Shown: one piece after another, positions 1-6,461 of the stretch
How positions within the stretch are numbered: position 1 is the first letter of the stretch
How the letters are laid out: every line of letters begins with the position of its first letter
Source: Planctomycetaceae bacterium
GTDB taxonomy: Bacteria; Planctomycetota; Planctomycetia; Pirellulales; Pirellulaceae
Assembly: GCA_002708345.1 (NCBI GenBank)
Contig: PANG01000079.1
Span: forward strand, 11,187-17,765
Length of the DNA: 6,579 nucleotides
Direction of reading: 5' to 3'
Position numbers and translations under genes: made by a program
The notes under the pieces: model-generated
Databases searched by the model: none
Told to the model about the DNA's origin: nothing
The model's input: the letters and a program-made list of their open reading frames with translations, nothing else

Positions 1-2093
1 AGCAGTTGCTCGATCGCCTCGTCAAATTGTCCCTGTCGGTAGTAGGCCCAGCCAAGGCTGTCGCGGTAGGCCCCGTTATCTGGTTCGGCATCGACCGCGG
101 CCTTGATCATCCGCTGGGCACGATCGAGCCGTTTGTCCTGGTCTACCCAAAGGTAACCGAGGTCATTGTAAGCCCCCACATCTTCAGGAAACTCATCAAG
201 GACCTGCTCGAGCCACTCCTCGGCTTCGGGAAGTCTCTTCTGCCGGACACAGATGTTGGAGAGGAGCATGCGACTTTCTCGAATCACGTCTCGTGTCGGT
301 GCGGAATCGAACTCGTTGTCGAACTTCTTGATCAAGGCCAGGTACTGCTGTTCCGCTTCCGGGTACTGCCCGGCATGGTAATAGACCCATCCGAGCCGGC
401 TCTGGATTCGAGCATTGTCCGGACTCAGTTGGGCCGCCTGCCTGGCGGCTTCCAGGGCTCGGTCCGTATCACCTGCCATTTCAGCGGCACTGGCGAGGAA
501 AAAGTAAAATCCCTGCTTTTGCCGTATCTCGTCATCCCCAATTGCTTTCTCCAGGATCTCGATTGCACGCTCCAGCTCGTCGGCAATCAACAGCCTTAAC
601 GCCCAGGTTTCCAGGTAGCGCGCCTGCTGGGCCGGTTGCTGGGCAATCGCAAAGTCAAAAAAAGAATTGGCTTTTTCGGCCTGTTGGCCGGCGATAGCAA
701 GGCTTCCAATAGCAATCGCCACTTCCACGCGGGTTGCCACGATTCGCCCAGCCAGGGATCGGCCCTCTTGCTCCGCCGGCCTCTCCTCAAATTGTCCAGG
801 GTCTTCCAGCATGGGTGTGACCAGTGAGAGCATACGGTCAACCAGGTTTGCGTCCTGGGATATTTCTTTCATGACCGCGCCGCTCACGTTGCCGCTACTG
901 CCAGCGAGCTTGGCCAGTAAACGGACAAGGATATCCACGGTCTGCTGATCATCCTCGCCGGATTTCCAAAGGCCATGAAAAGCCTGTAACATCTGCTGGT
1001 AAAGAAATGCCGACTTCCGTTTGCTGAGCATCTGCTCGCAACAGACCCGTGCTCGCTGCCATTGCTCCGCTTCAACCAATTCGTTGAGCACCGTGGCGAG
1101 TAGCTCGCGGTTGTCGGGATCCGCCTCGTGAAGCTCTTCAAGCTGTCGAATGTAGAGGCGTTTTACGCGAACAGGGTTCTTGAACTCCTGCTCCAGCAGT
1201 TCCTGGAGAAGCTCGTAGGACCCAGTGCCGGCATCCATACTGGATGATGCGAAGTACTCTGTGAGCTGTCCATGCGCTGTTTCCAGGTCTCCTCGTTTCC
1301 GTGCCAGCATGGCGAGGTGGTAGGCATGCAGGGCATCATTCGGCGTCTGCTCTTGCTGAGTGTCAAAAATAGCCTCAGCTTCTTTGAGCCTTCCGGAATG
1401 AAGGAAACTCTCAGCAATCAGGTTATTGACGACCTCGGGCTTGCTCACCACACGGCGGATATCACTCTCGGACAGCTTGTGGCTGTCCGGATCGTCGAGA
1501 GCATCGACGACGTACTGGAAGGCAATTGCCGATTCCTCATAATTATCAGCCAGGAATTCAAGTCGGCCAAGTTCCAGGTGGATAGCCAGCAGGGCGGATC
1601 CCGACAGGGCATCGCGCCGCAAGGCAATCATCTGGCGGTAGAGGCGAGCGGCCGCCGAGAACTGCCCGTTGTTGGTGAGCAGTGATGCAATACGGGGAAA
1701 GCTGGAGATCTCTGAAGGAGGGAATTCTTGGGCCAGGGTAGCATAACGAACTGCCACGTCGTCCCGTTTCATGTCCAGTGCCAGTTTCACGACCTCGGCA
1801 GGAATCAAACGAATGGTCGAATCGTGTTGCCAGGCTCGCTGGTATCGCCGTAATGCCTCGGGAAACTCCTTGCGCTGGTAGAGCATTCGTCCATGGGCAA
1901 ACAGGGCAGTTGCCTGTAATCGATCAAGCTCAGCGTCAGACCGCGGCGAACGGGGCTTGAAAGGAAGGACTTCCTCCTCGAGATCTGACAGGGAGGACTT
2001 GCGGGGTGGATCTTTTGAAGCAACGGTTGCAATTGCTGTAAAAAGGAAACAGGGCAGCAATGCCAGCAAGAGAGGGGATCGCCAACACTTCAC
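1..2093 (-). CDS. Exported tetratricopeptide-repeat (TPR) protein, 3' end outside window
   Basis: Open frame of 697 codons running off the left edge without a stop. I chose the GTG at 2093: GGGAG lies 7 nt upstream (2101-2105) and the product begins MKCWRSPLLLALLPCFLF, a typical Sec signal peptide (basic start, hydrophobic core, likely cleavage after the TVA near residue 25). The next Met is residue 70, inside a TPR helix, so it is a poor start. TPR-like helix pairs are visible at about residues 59-92, 138-202, 224-283, 320-355 and 545-600. The clearest lie at about 640-673 and 673-697 (NDLGYLW, then DSLGWAYYRQGQFDEAIEQL). No enzymatic domain is seen. TPR arrays are protein-interaction scaffolds; the signal peptide puts this one outside the cytoplasm or in the planctomycete periplasm. 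The cysteine in the signal region is not in a standard lipobox (LLPC), so a lipoprotein is unlikely. The partner is unknown. The frame and family are secure; the specific role is not. Confidence 0.9.
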   Translation of the reverse strand, partial: MKCWRSPLLLALLPCFLFTAIATVASKDPPRKSSLSDLEEEVLPFKPRSPRSDAELDRLQATALFAHGRMLYQRKEFPEALRRYQRAWQHDSTIRLIPAEVVKLALDMKRDDVAVRYATLAQEFPPSEISSFPRIASLLTNNGQFSAAARLYRQMIALRRDALSGSALLAIHLELGRLEFLADNYEESAIAFQYVVDALDDPDSHKLSESDIRRVVSKPEVVNNLIAESFLHSGRLKEAEAIFDTQQEQTPNDALHAYHLAMLARKRGDLETAHGQLTEYFASSSMDAGTGSYELLQELLEQEFKNPVRVKRLYIRQLEELHEADPDNRELLATVLNELVEAEQWQRARVCCEQMLSKRKSAFLYQQMLQAFHGLWKSGEDDQQTVDILVRLLAKLAGSSGNVSGAVMKEISQDANLVDRMLSLVTPMLEDPGQFEERPAEQEGRSLAGRIVATRVEVAIAIGSLAIAGQQAEKANSFFDFAIAQQPAQQARYLETWALRLLIADELERAIEILEKAIGDDEIRQKQGFYFFLASAAEMAGDTDRALEAARQAAQLSPDNARIQSRLGWVYYHAGQYPEAEQQYLALIKKFDNEFDSAPTRDVIRESRMLLSNICVRQKRLPEAEEWLEQVLDEFPEDVGAYNDLGYLWVDQDKRLDRAQRMIKAAVDAEPDNGAYRDSLGWAYYRQGQFDEAIEQL

Positions 2094-2100
2094 GAATGGA

Positions 2101-2105
2101 CTCCC
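2101..2105 (-). promoter_or_regulatory. Shine-Dalgarno of the TPR gene, decides the GTG start
   Basis: The minus strand reads GGGAG, then 7 nt, then GTG at 2093. This is the only well-spaced Shine-Dalgarno-like site near the beginning of the TPR frame. It supports the GTG start that gives a complete signal peptide. A nearby ATG (2106-2108) reads only five codons before a TGA in another frame and is not the start. Confidence 0.7.
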
Positions 2106-2179
2106 ATTGAAGCTGCCAATTGCATTCTCGTGGTTACCCGCTTTGCCAGTTTATCAGCTTAACCGCTCCACTGGAAATC

Positions 2180-2197
2180 AACTGCGCGGGAGCAGTT
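2180..2197 (-). terminator. Small stem-loop directly after the HhH-GPD gene stop (weak terminator candidate)
   Basis: A 6-bp perfect inverted repeat (AACTGC / GCAGTT, 6-nt loop) begins at the base after the TAG stop of the HhH-GPD gene. On the minus strand it is followed by GATTTCC, not by a run of T, so it lacks the hallmark of an efficient intrinsic terminator. It could attenuate or protect the mRNA end, or be chance. The rest of the 104-nt spacer up to the TPR gene shows no convincing promoter. Confidence 0.25.
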
Positions 2198-3028
2198 CTA
2201 ACGGGGCTTCTTGCGGCTCAGCTTCCGGTTCGACGTTTTCTTGGTCTTTGCCTTGCTCCCCTTGCCGGCTGCGTCCTTTTTCTTGGTCACCTTGGGCTTG
2301 GCTTTTTTCTTCTCTTTTGTTTCGGTGACCTCCGGTTTGTCCTTCGGCGGACGCTTCGGTAATCGCTCCCGTATATCCGGATTGATTCCCAGGAGTATTT
2401 CCTGGATCACCTTGCCGTAGGGACTGTTTTCCATGTTGACGCCGAGCTGGTGGACAAGTTCTCCGAACTCGACCCCCTTGTTCTTTCCAATGGCACGTTC
2501 CAGCCCGGGAACACGTTTTTTCCTGGCATCCTTCTCCGAGACGATACCGAGAATAGTGAAGGCACGAAGGGCACCATTGTTGAGCGGGATGGTATGCCCC
2601 TCGAGTCCCTTTTGAACCACGTAGGAGATCACGAATGGCGTTATCCCCTGGTAACTCTTCAACTGCTTGATTGCCTTGCCAATTGTCAGTTTCTTGAGCT
2701 CATCGATTTCGAAGGAATAGTGGGATTCGAAAACATGGTGCAGACAATAACGTAATCGCCGGGCGGCATCTGACGCATCGGAGATCTTTCCCATCACGTC
2801 GGTCAATTCAGAGATCGTGGTGACGCGGACCTCGTTCCAGTCGAAATAAAGTGTCTGCAGCTTGCCGAATGCCTCGTCAGCCTGAGCCGGTGTGGCGTTT
2901 TCCAGGCAGCAGGCATAGAGCAGGTGTTCCAGCACTGTTCGACCACTGGGCGTTGGACGACGCTTGAACCTCTTCTTGACGACACGAAATGTCTTGGTAA
3001 TCAAATCTGAGCGGCTTGGGGTACTCAT
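2198..3028 (-). CDS. HhH-GPD superfamily (endonuclease III-like) protein, probably not catalytic, with Lys-rich tail
   Basis: 276 aa. Residues about 30-200 follow the endonuclease III helical fold: an N-terminal helix LEHLLYACCLENAT, a HhH-like segment at 123-138 (LKSYQGITPFVISYVV) and a following TIPLNNGALRAF (146-157). Against E. coli Nth from memory, the alignment through this part needs no gap. The Schiff-base lysine of LPGVGRKTAN (K120) falls on F132, and the catalytic aspartate of VDTH (D138) falls on N150. The C-X6-C-X2-C-X5-C iron-sulfur loop is absent. From about residue 225 there is a disordered basic tail with some 20 lysines in 52 residues, suited to binding DNA or RNA. The N-terminus is also basic (KKRFKRRP). 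Glycosylase or lyase activity is therefore doubtful; a structural nucleic-acid-binding role is an inference. The ATG lies 3 nt after the rbfA stop, so the two are probably co-transcribed. An AGGAGG inside the rbfA end (3043-3048) is 14 nt upstream, a long spacing. Confidence 0.9.
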   Translation of the reverse strand: MSTPSRSDLITKTFRVVKKRFKRRPTPSGRTVLEHLLYACCLENATPAQADEAFGKLQTLYFDWNEVRVTTISELTDVMGKISDASDAARRLRYCLHHVFESHYSFEIDELKKLTIGKAIKQLKSYQGITPFVISYVVQKGLEGHTIPLNNGALRAFTILGIVSEKDARKKRVPGLERAIGKNKGVEFGELVHQLGVNMENSPYGKVIQEILLGINPDIRERLPKRPPKDKPEVTETKEKKKAKPKVTKKKDAAGKGSKAKTKKTSNRKLSRKKPR

Positions 3029-3031
3029 CCG

Positions 3032-3451
3032 TTAGTTGTTTTCCTCCTGCCTTTGCTGTCGGTAATCGTCATCAGGCTGGGTCACCGGATCCAGGTCCTG
3101 ATCTTTCCGGTCTGGAAGTAATTCGCCTAGCAATTGCTGTATTTCAAGCGAGTGTTGGATGCCCTCGTCAAGAGTGAATTCCAGACGGGGAGTGTAACGG
3201 GTGTCGATTCGGTTTCCGATTTTTCTCTGCAGAAATCCAGCGGCATGCTGGAGTCCATGGATACACCGTTTCTGTTTCTTCTCGTCTCCCATGACCGAGA
3301 CGTGGACTCGTGCACGGCGCATGTCACCACTTACCTCCACGTAGGTTACTGTGGCATTTTCGATCCGTGGATCATGTAAGTCCATCACGATGGCATTACT
3401 CACTACCTCGCGAATGGCCTGGGCAATTTTTAGTAGGCGTCGGGACACCAT
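3032..3451 (-). CDS. rbfA: Ribosome-binding factor A
   Basis: 139 aa, a normal length for RbfA, a cytoplasmic single-domain type-II KH protein that binds the immature 30S subunit near the 5' end of 16S rRNA and assists its final maturation, notably in cold. Visible hallmarks are the N-terminal SRRLLKIAQAIREVVSNAI helix, the DPRIENATVTYVEVSGDMRR strand region (27-46), RARVHVSVMG (46-55), and the KH A-x-G element AAG (70-72) followed by FLQRKIGNRI and TPRLEFTLDEG. After about residue 110 there is an acidic and Gln-rich tail (DRKDQDLDPVTQPDDDYRQQ), variable in the family. The ATG at 3451 is the first possible start because an in-frame TGA lies three codons upstream. The Shine-Dalgarno is weak. 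It follows infB after 87 nt, the usual infB-rbfA order. Identification is firm. Confidence 0.97.
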   Translation of the reverse strand: MVSRRLLKIAQAIREVVSNAIVMDLHDPRIENATVTYVEVSGDMRRARVHVSVMGDEKKQKRCIHGLQHAAGFLQRKIGNRIDTRYTPRLEFTLDEGIQHSLEIQQLLGELLPDRKDQDLDPVTQPDDDYRQQRQEENN

Positions 3452-3481
3452 GTTATGTCACTTGTTTTTTCCGGCGTGCTC

Positions 3482-3496
3482 GCGAGGAACGCTCGC
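3482..3496 (-). other. Short inverted repeat in the infB-rbfA spacer
   Basis: The 87-nt spacer between the infB stop (3539) and rbfA start (3451) contains GCGAG / CTCGC arms of 5 bp around a 5-nt loop. No T-run follows on the minus strand, so it does not look like a terminator. It may be an mRNA processing or pausing structure, or chance in GC-rich sequence. No promoter with convincing -35 and -10 boxes is visible; a TTGACA at about 3518-3523 has no matching -10. Confidence 0.25.
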
Positions 3497-3538
3497 TGCC
3501 TGGTCTCGAATCGTCCTGTCAAAAGGGAGTAAACTCTT

Positions 3539-6235
3539 TTAGAGTGTGCGAGCTATTTCCTCGATGGTATATGCTTCCAGAACATCATCGATCTTGATGT
3601 CGTTGAATCCCGAGAGCTTGATGCCGCATTCCACGCCGCGTTTGACTTCCTTGGTATCGTCTTTTTCTCGTCGTAGCGAATCGAGTGGGTAATCACCAAT
3701 CGTTCGGCCATCGCGATTAACACGAATCCGGCATCCTCGCTGAATCGATCCGCGGGCAACCTTGCATCCGGCGATATTCCCCAGTCGGCTGATGGAGAAC
3801 ACTCTCTGGACCACGGCATGGCCGAGTTCCACGACCCGTTCCTCCGGTTTTAACTTGCCCTCGAGGAGTAACTTGATGTCCTCGGTTAACTTGTAAATGA
3901 TGTCGTAACGACGGATCTCGATCTGTTTCTCGTCTGCCAGGATACGGGCATCATCGTTTGGTATCACGTTAAACCCAACAACCACGGCTTCGGAAGCGTG
4001 GGCCAGCATGATGTCTGCTGAGGTAATTCCTCCAACCGATGCCTGCAAGATACGGATCTGGACTTCACTGTGATGCAGTTTTTCCAGTTCCTTCCTGATT
4101 GCCTCAATCGACCCCCGCACGTCGGCCCGAATTATCAGGTTGATCATGGCAACCTCGTCCGTCTGGGCGAGCGTGCCATCTTCCAGTTGTCGCTGGAAGT
4201 CCTCAAAAGAAATCCGGGTTGTGATGCCAGACAGGGAGTTTTCGCGGTTGCGAAAAATCCGCTGGTCAGCAATTTCGCGAGCCATGGCAATGTCTTCCAG
4301 CACGTGAAAGGCATCTCCTGCTTCCGGGGCAGTATCAAATCCAGTGATGTTGACCGGCATGGCGGGCAGCGCCTGATCAAGCTGTTTTGAATGTGCCATG
4401 GTGTCATACATTGCTTTTACGCGACCAAAGGTCCGGCCGCAGACCAGTACGTCGCCGACCTGGAGTGTCCCGTTCATCACGATGACCTTGGCAATGACCC
4501 CCCGACCAGGTTCCTGCTCAGCCTCGAGGCAAATACCGGCCGCAGTCCTGTCGGGGTTGGCACGGAACTCGTGAAGCTCGGCAATCGTCAGGATCGTCTC
4601 CAGTAAATCATCAAGCCCCTCCCCGGTTTCCGCACTTGTCTTGACGATTTCCGTGTCGCCACCCCATTCGCTGGGGGTAAGTTCAAACTGCGTCAACTGG
4701 GTCATCGCCTGTTCCGGATTGGCTCCCGGTAAGTCCATCTTGTTGAGGGCAACGACGATTGGGACACCGGCAGCTTTCAAGTGACTAATCGCTTCTTCGG
4801 TCTGGGGCATGATGCCGTCATCCGCAGCGATAACAAGCACGGCAATGTCAGTAACATTGGCCCCGCGAGCCCTCATTTCCGTGAATGCCTCGTGTCCCGG
4901 TGTATCGACAAATGAAATCCGGCGTCCGTCCTTTTCAATCTGGTATGCACGGATGTGCTGGGTGATGCCGCCCGCTTCCCCCGACACCACGTCGATTCCA
5001 ATCAGGGCATCCAGCAGGGATGTCTTGCCATGATCGACATGCCCCAGGAAAGTGATCACAGGAGGACGGGGAACAAGTGAATCCTCGGGATCGACCTGCT
5101 GCTCGATCTCTGTAAGCAGAGAGTCTTCCAGGGATTCCTGCTGCCGGAATTCCAGGTCAACCGTGAGTTCCTCCGCCAGTAATTCGACGAACTCCATGTC
5201 GATCTGGGCATTGATGGTTACCATCAATCCAAGGTTCATCAGGACAGCTTGGATTTCACCACTTGGGATACTTGCCGCCTCGGAAAAGCTGCGTACGGTA
5301 CAGGGGAGTTCGAGAACGACACGCGACTTGCGTGGGGCAGCAGTGTTCTTTCCCGTCCGCGTCAATGTCCGTCGACGACGTCGACGGCGCTGTCCGTCCT
5401 CGGACTGGAAACCTGTGCGCTGCTCACGCCTTTTTCGTGTGTTGTATCGTTCGGCCCGGGCACTTGCCATGCCGGTCAGGCCGGGGTTCCCCTCCTTCTC
5501 CTTGCCTTTGCCCCGGCGGCCCTTTTGGCCCTGCTGGGCAAGTTTCTCCGGATCCATTAACTCGGGGCTTTGTACTGGCTGGGGATTGGGGCGACCGGGC
5601 CTTACCGAATCTCTCGATAGCCGTACTTCAGGTTTCAGAACTTTTCCTTCCACCGTTGGAGTTAATTTCTCCGGCTGAGGTACATCCGGCAATTGGGTGA
5701 GCTTGATGACGGGAGTTCGTGGTTTCTTGGCCCGAGGAGTGGAAGTATCGCCTCCCTTGGCCTCATCATCCCCACTACTGGTAATCACCTTGATCTTGCT
5801 GTTGCCACGAGGCAGAACATCCTCACGCGACAGTGGTGTCGGTGCCTCAGGTGCTGTCGTTTCTTCTGTGTCCGGAACGGGTTCCGAAGAGATCTCCTCA
5901 GAGATCTCCTCAGAGATCACCTCAGAGATCACCTCTTCTTCGGTGTTTTCTTTTTCCTCGCCCGTTGGAGAATCGGGAGATGGCTGGCTACGGCTTGTGA
6001 CAACCTTGATGTCCGTCCGCGTGGAAGCTTCGGGCCGCGTCATTGTAAGAGGAGATTCGGCACTGGCTGGACTAGAACCCTCGGCCATGAACTGCTTGAC
6101 TTTATCGACCTCCTCGTCCTCCAGACTGGCAAGTGTAGACCCTTTGCCTGAAATGCCTGCCTTTTTGACGATCTCGACCAACTCCTTGTTGTCGAGACCC
6201 AGGTCTTTCGCCAGGGAGTATATTCGTGTAGCCAT
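3539..6235 (-). CDS. infB: Translation initiation factor IF-2
   Basis: 898 aa, full-length bacterial IF-2, the cytoplasmic GTPase that brings fMet-tRNA to the 30S subunit and promotes 50S joining. Domains in order: IF2_N module at 1-50 ([20 protein letters not shown]); long low-complexity linker with an acidic Ile-Ser-Glu repeat at about 102-117 and a run of seven Arg at 283-289; second IF2_N module at about 303-362; G domain with GHVDHGKT (398-405), GGITQH (422-427), DTPGH (444-448), NKMD (498-501) and SAETG (534-538); beta-barrel domain II about 565-647; domain III about 692-782; C-terminal fMet-tRNA-binding domain about 784-898. All GTPase motifs are intact. I chose the ATG at 6235, with GAGGAG 7 nt upstream and the classic [12 protein letters not shown] start. 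An in-frame GTG at 6274 would add 13 residues but has no family support. It lies downstream of nusA and upstream of rbfA in the conserved cluster. Confidence 0.98.
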   Translation of the reverse strand: MATRIYSLAKDLGLDNKELVEIVKKAGISGKGSTLASLEDEEVDKVKQFMAEGSSPASAESPLTMTRPEASTRTDIKVVTSRSQPSPDSPTGEEKENTEEEVISEVISEEISEEISSEPVPDTEETTAPEAPTPLSREDVLPRGNSKIKVITSSGDDEAKGGDTSTPRAKKPRTPVIKLTQLPDVPQPEKLTPTVEGKVLKPEVRLSRDSVRPGRPNPQPVQSPELMDPEKLAQQGQKGRRGKGKEKEGNPGLTGMASARAERYNTRKRREQRTGFQSEDGQRRRRRRRTLTRTGKNTAAPRKSRVVLELPCTVRSFSEAASIPSGEIQAVLMNLGLMVTINAQIDMEFVELLAEELTVDLEFRQQESLEDSLLTEIEQQVDPEDSLVPRPPVITFLGHVDHGKTSLLDALIGIDVVSGEAGGITQHIRAYQIEKDGRRISFVDTPGHEAFTEMRARGANVTDIAVLVIAADDGIMPQTEEAISHLKAAGVPIVVALNKMDLPGANPEQAMTQLTQFELTPSEWGGDTEIVKTSAETGEGLDDLLETILTIAELHEFRANPDRTAAGICLEAEQEPGRGVIAKVIVMNGTLQVGDVLVCGRTFGRVKAMYDTMAHSKQLDQALPAMPVNITGFDTAPEAGDAFHVLEDIAMAREIADQRIFRNRENSLSGITTRISFEDFQRQLEDGTLAQTDEVAMINLIIRADVRGSIEAIRKELEKLHHSEVQIRILQASVGGITSADIMLAHASEAVVVGFNVIPNDDARILADEKQIEIRRYDIIYKLTEDIKLLLEGKLKPEERVVELGHAVVQRVFSISRLGNIAGCKVARGSIQRGCRIRVNRDGRTIGDYPLDSLRREKDDTKEVKRGVECGIKLSGFNDIKIDDVLEAYTIEEIARTL
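5889..5936 (-). repeat. Four tandem 12-bp repeats inside infB
   Basis: On the plus strand, GAGATCTCCTCA occurs twice, then GAGATCACCTCA, then GAGATCACCTCT, head to tail. On the coding strand these give acidic tetrapeptides of the type E-[EV]-I-S in the disordered IF-2 linker (about residues 102-117). Two sequence versions in adjacent pairs suggest duplication by replication slippage. The frame is kept because the unit is a multiple of 3. Confidence 0.9.
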
Positions 6236-6242
6236 ATTAAGG

Positions 6243-6248
6243 CTCCTC
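6243..6248 (-). promoter_or_regulatory. Shine-Dalgarno of infB, decides the ATG at 6235
   Basis: The minus strand has GAGGAG, then CCTTAAT (7 nt), then ATG. Spacing and sequence are near ideal and select the ATG at 6235 over the in-frame GTG at 6274. Confidence 0.8.
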
Positions 6249-6314
6249 GTTTTCTCACCTGCCTTGAACACCACCTCAATGGGTTTATTTGTTGGCAGGG
6301 ATTTTGCTGGTTTT

Positions 6315-6449
6315 TTACGTCACATAAAACCGCGCTCCTCTGTCAAACGGCAGTCTCCTGCCGAATGGACGGTTCGAGTTAATAATGATGCCTTGCTGTC
6401 TGGGCCGCTCTCCAATTCTAGCAGTTAGGTCGGTGCGAGCTTGTTGCAC
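6315..6449 (-). CDS. Possible 44-aa small protein between nusA and infB
   Basis: The frame starts at GTG 6449, 12 nt after the upstream gene's stop. GGAGAG (6456-6461) lies 6 nt before it. The frame ends at TAA 6315-6317, 79 nt before infB. The product begins MQQARTDLTARIGERPRQQG and ends RGARFYVT; it is basic, with nine Arg in 44 residues and no Cys, transmembrane segment or signal peptide. I do not recognise the family. Some bacteria carry ylxR or an L7Ae-like gene at this exact place, but this lacks the YlxR cysteine motif. Against it being real: several AGA codons, which are rare in the flanking genes, and two stem-loops overlapping it, so the stretch may instead be a structured leader of infB. 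Its operon-like spacing and Shine-Dalgarno are the support. Confidence 0.35.
   Translation of the reverse strand: MQQARTDLTARIGERPRQQGIIINSNRPFGRRLPFDRGARFYVT
6348..6363 (-). other. GNRA-tetraloop hairpin in the nusA-infB spacer
   Basis: The transcript would contain CGGCAG-GAGA-CTGCCG, a perfect 6-bp stem capped by a GAGA loop, which fits the stable GNRA class. It lies about 110 nt upstream of the infB start and inside the possible small ORF. No T-run follows, so it is not an intrinsic terminator. It may be a structural element of the infB leader or a protein-binding or processing site; function is inferred only. Confidence 0.45.
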
Positions 6450-6453
6450 CTAA
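6425..6453 (-). other. Stem-loop just after the nusA stop, covering the small ORF start
   Basis: Two overlapping inverted repeats are present: GGTGC / GCACC (6446-6450 with 6432-6436) and TTAGGT / ACCTAA (6448-6453 with 6425-6430). They share bases and so are alternative, or combine as 3+5 pairs with a 4-nt bulge. Both pair the GTG at 6449. No T-run follows. It could be a leader structure limiting translation, an RNA-processing site, or chance. Confidence 0.3.
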
Positions 6454-6461
6454 AACTCTCC

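Noticed and set aside
6..599. Plus-strand ORF of 197 codons
   Set aside because: It lies antisense to the TPR gene, whose minus-strand frame has a signal peptide and clear TPR motifs. The plus-strand product has no recognisable domain.
2071..2093. Apparent frameshift in the TPR signal-peptide region
   Set aside because: A first reading suggested that the GTG start and the TPR frame were out of phase. Recounting coordinates showed a misread of two bases; the frame is continuous from 2093 to the left edge.
2094..2197. Promoter for the TPR gene
   Set aside because: TTGATT and GATAAA hexamers occur on the minus strand, but about 20 nt apart, too far for a good sigma-70-type promoter. Not supportable from sequence alone.
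5052..5678. Plus-strand ORF of 208 codons
   Set aside because: Antisense shadow of the infB linker and second IF2_N module; Arg/Ser-rich low complexity only.
5889..5936. CRISPR-like or regulatory direct repeats
   Set aside because: The units are 12 bp, contiguous without spacers, and keep the infB frame, so they are a coding minisatellite.
6236..6274. N-terminal extension of IF-2 from a GTG at 6274
   Set aside because: The 13 extra residues do not resemble IF-2, whereas the ATG at 6235 has an ideal Shine-Dalgarno and the standard N-terminus.
5697..6428. Plus-strand ORF of 243 codons across the infB 5' end and spacer
   Set aside because: Antisense to the IF-2 linker. Its Ser-rich low-complexity product is what the reverse of Glu/Ser/Pro codons gives, and it has no domain.
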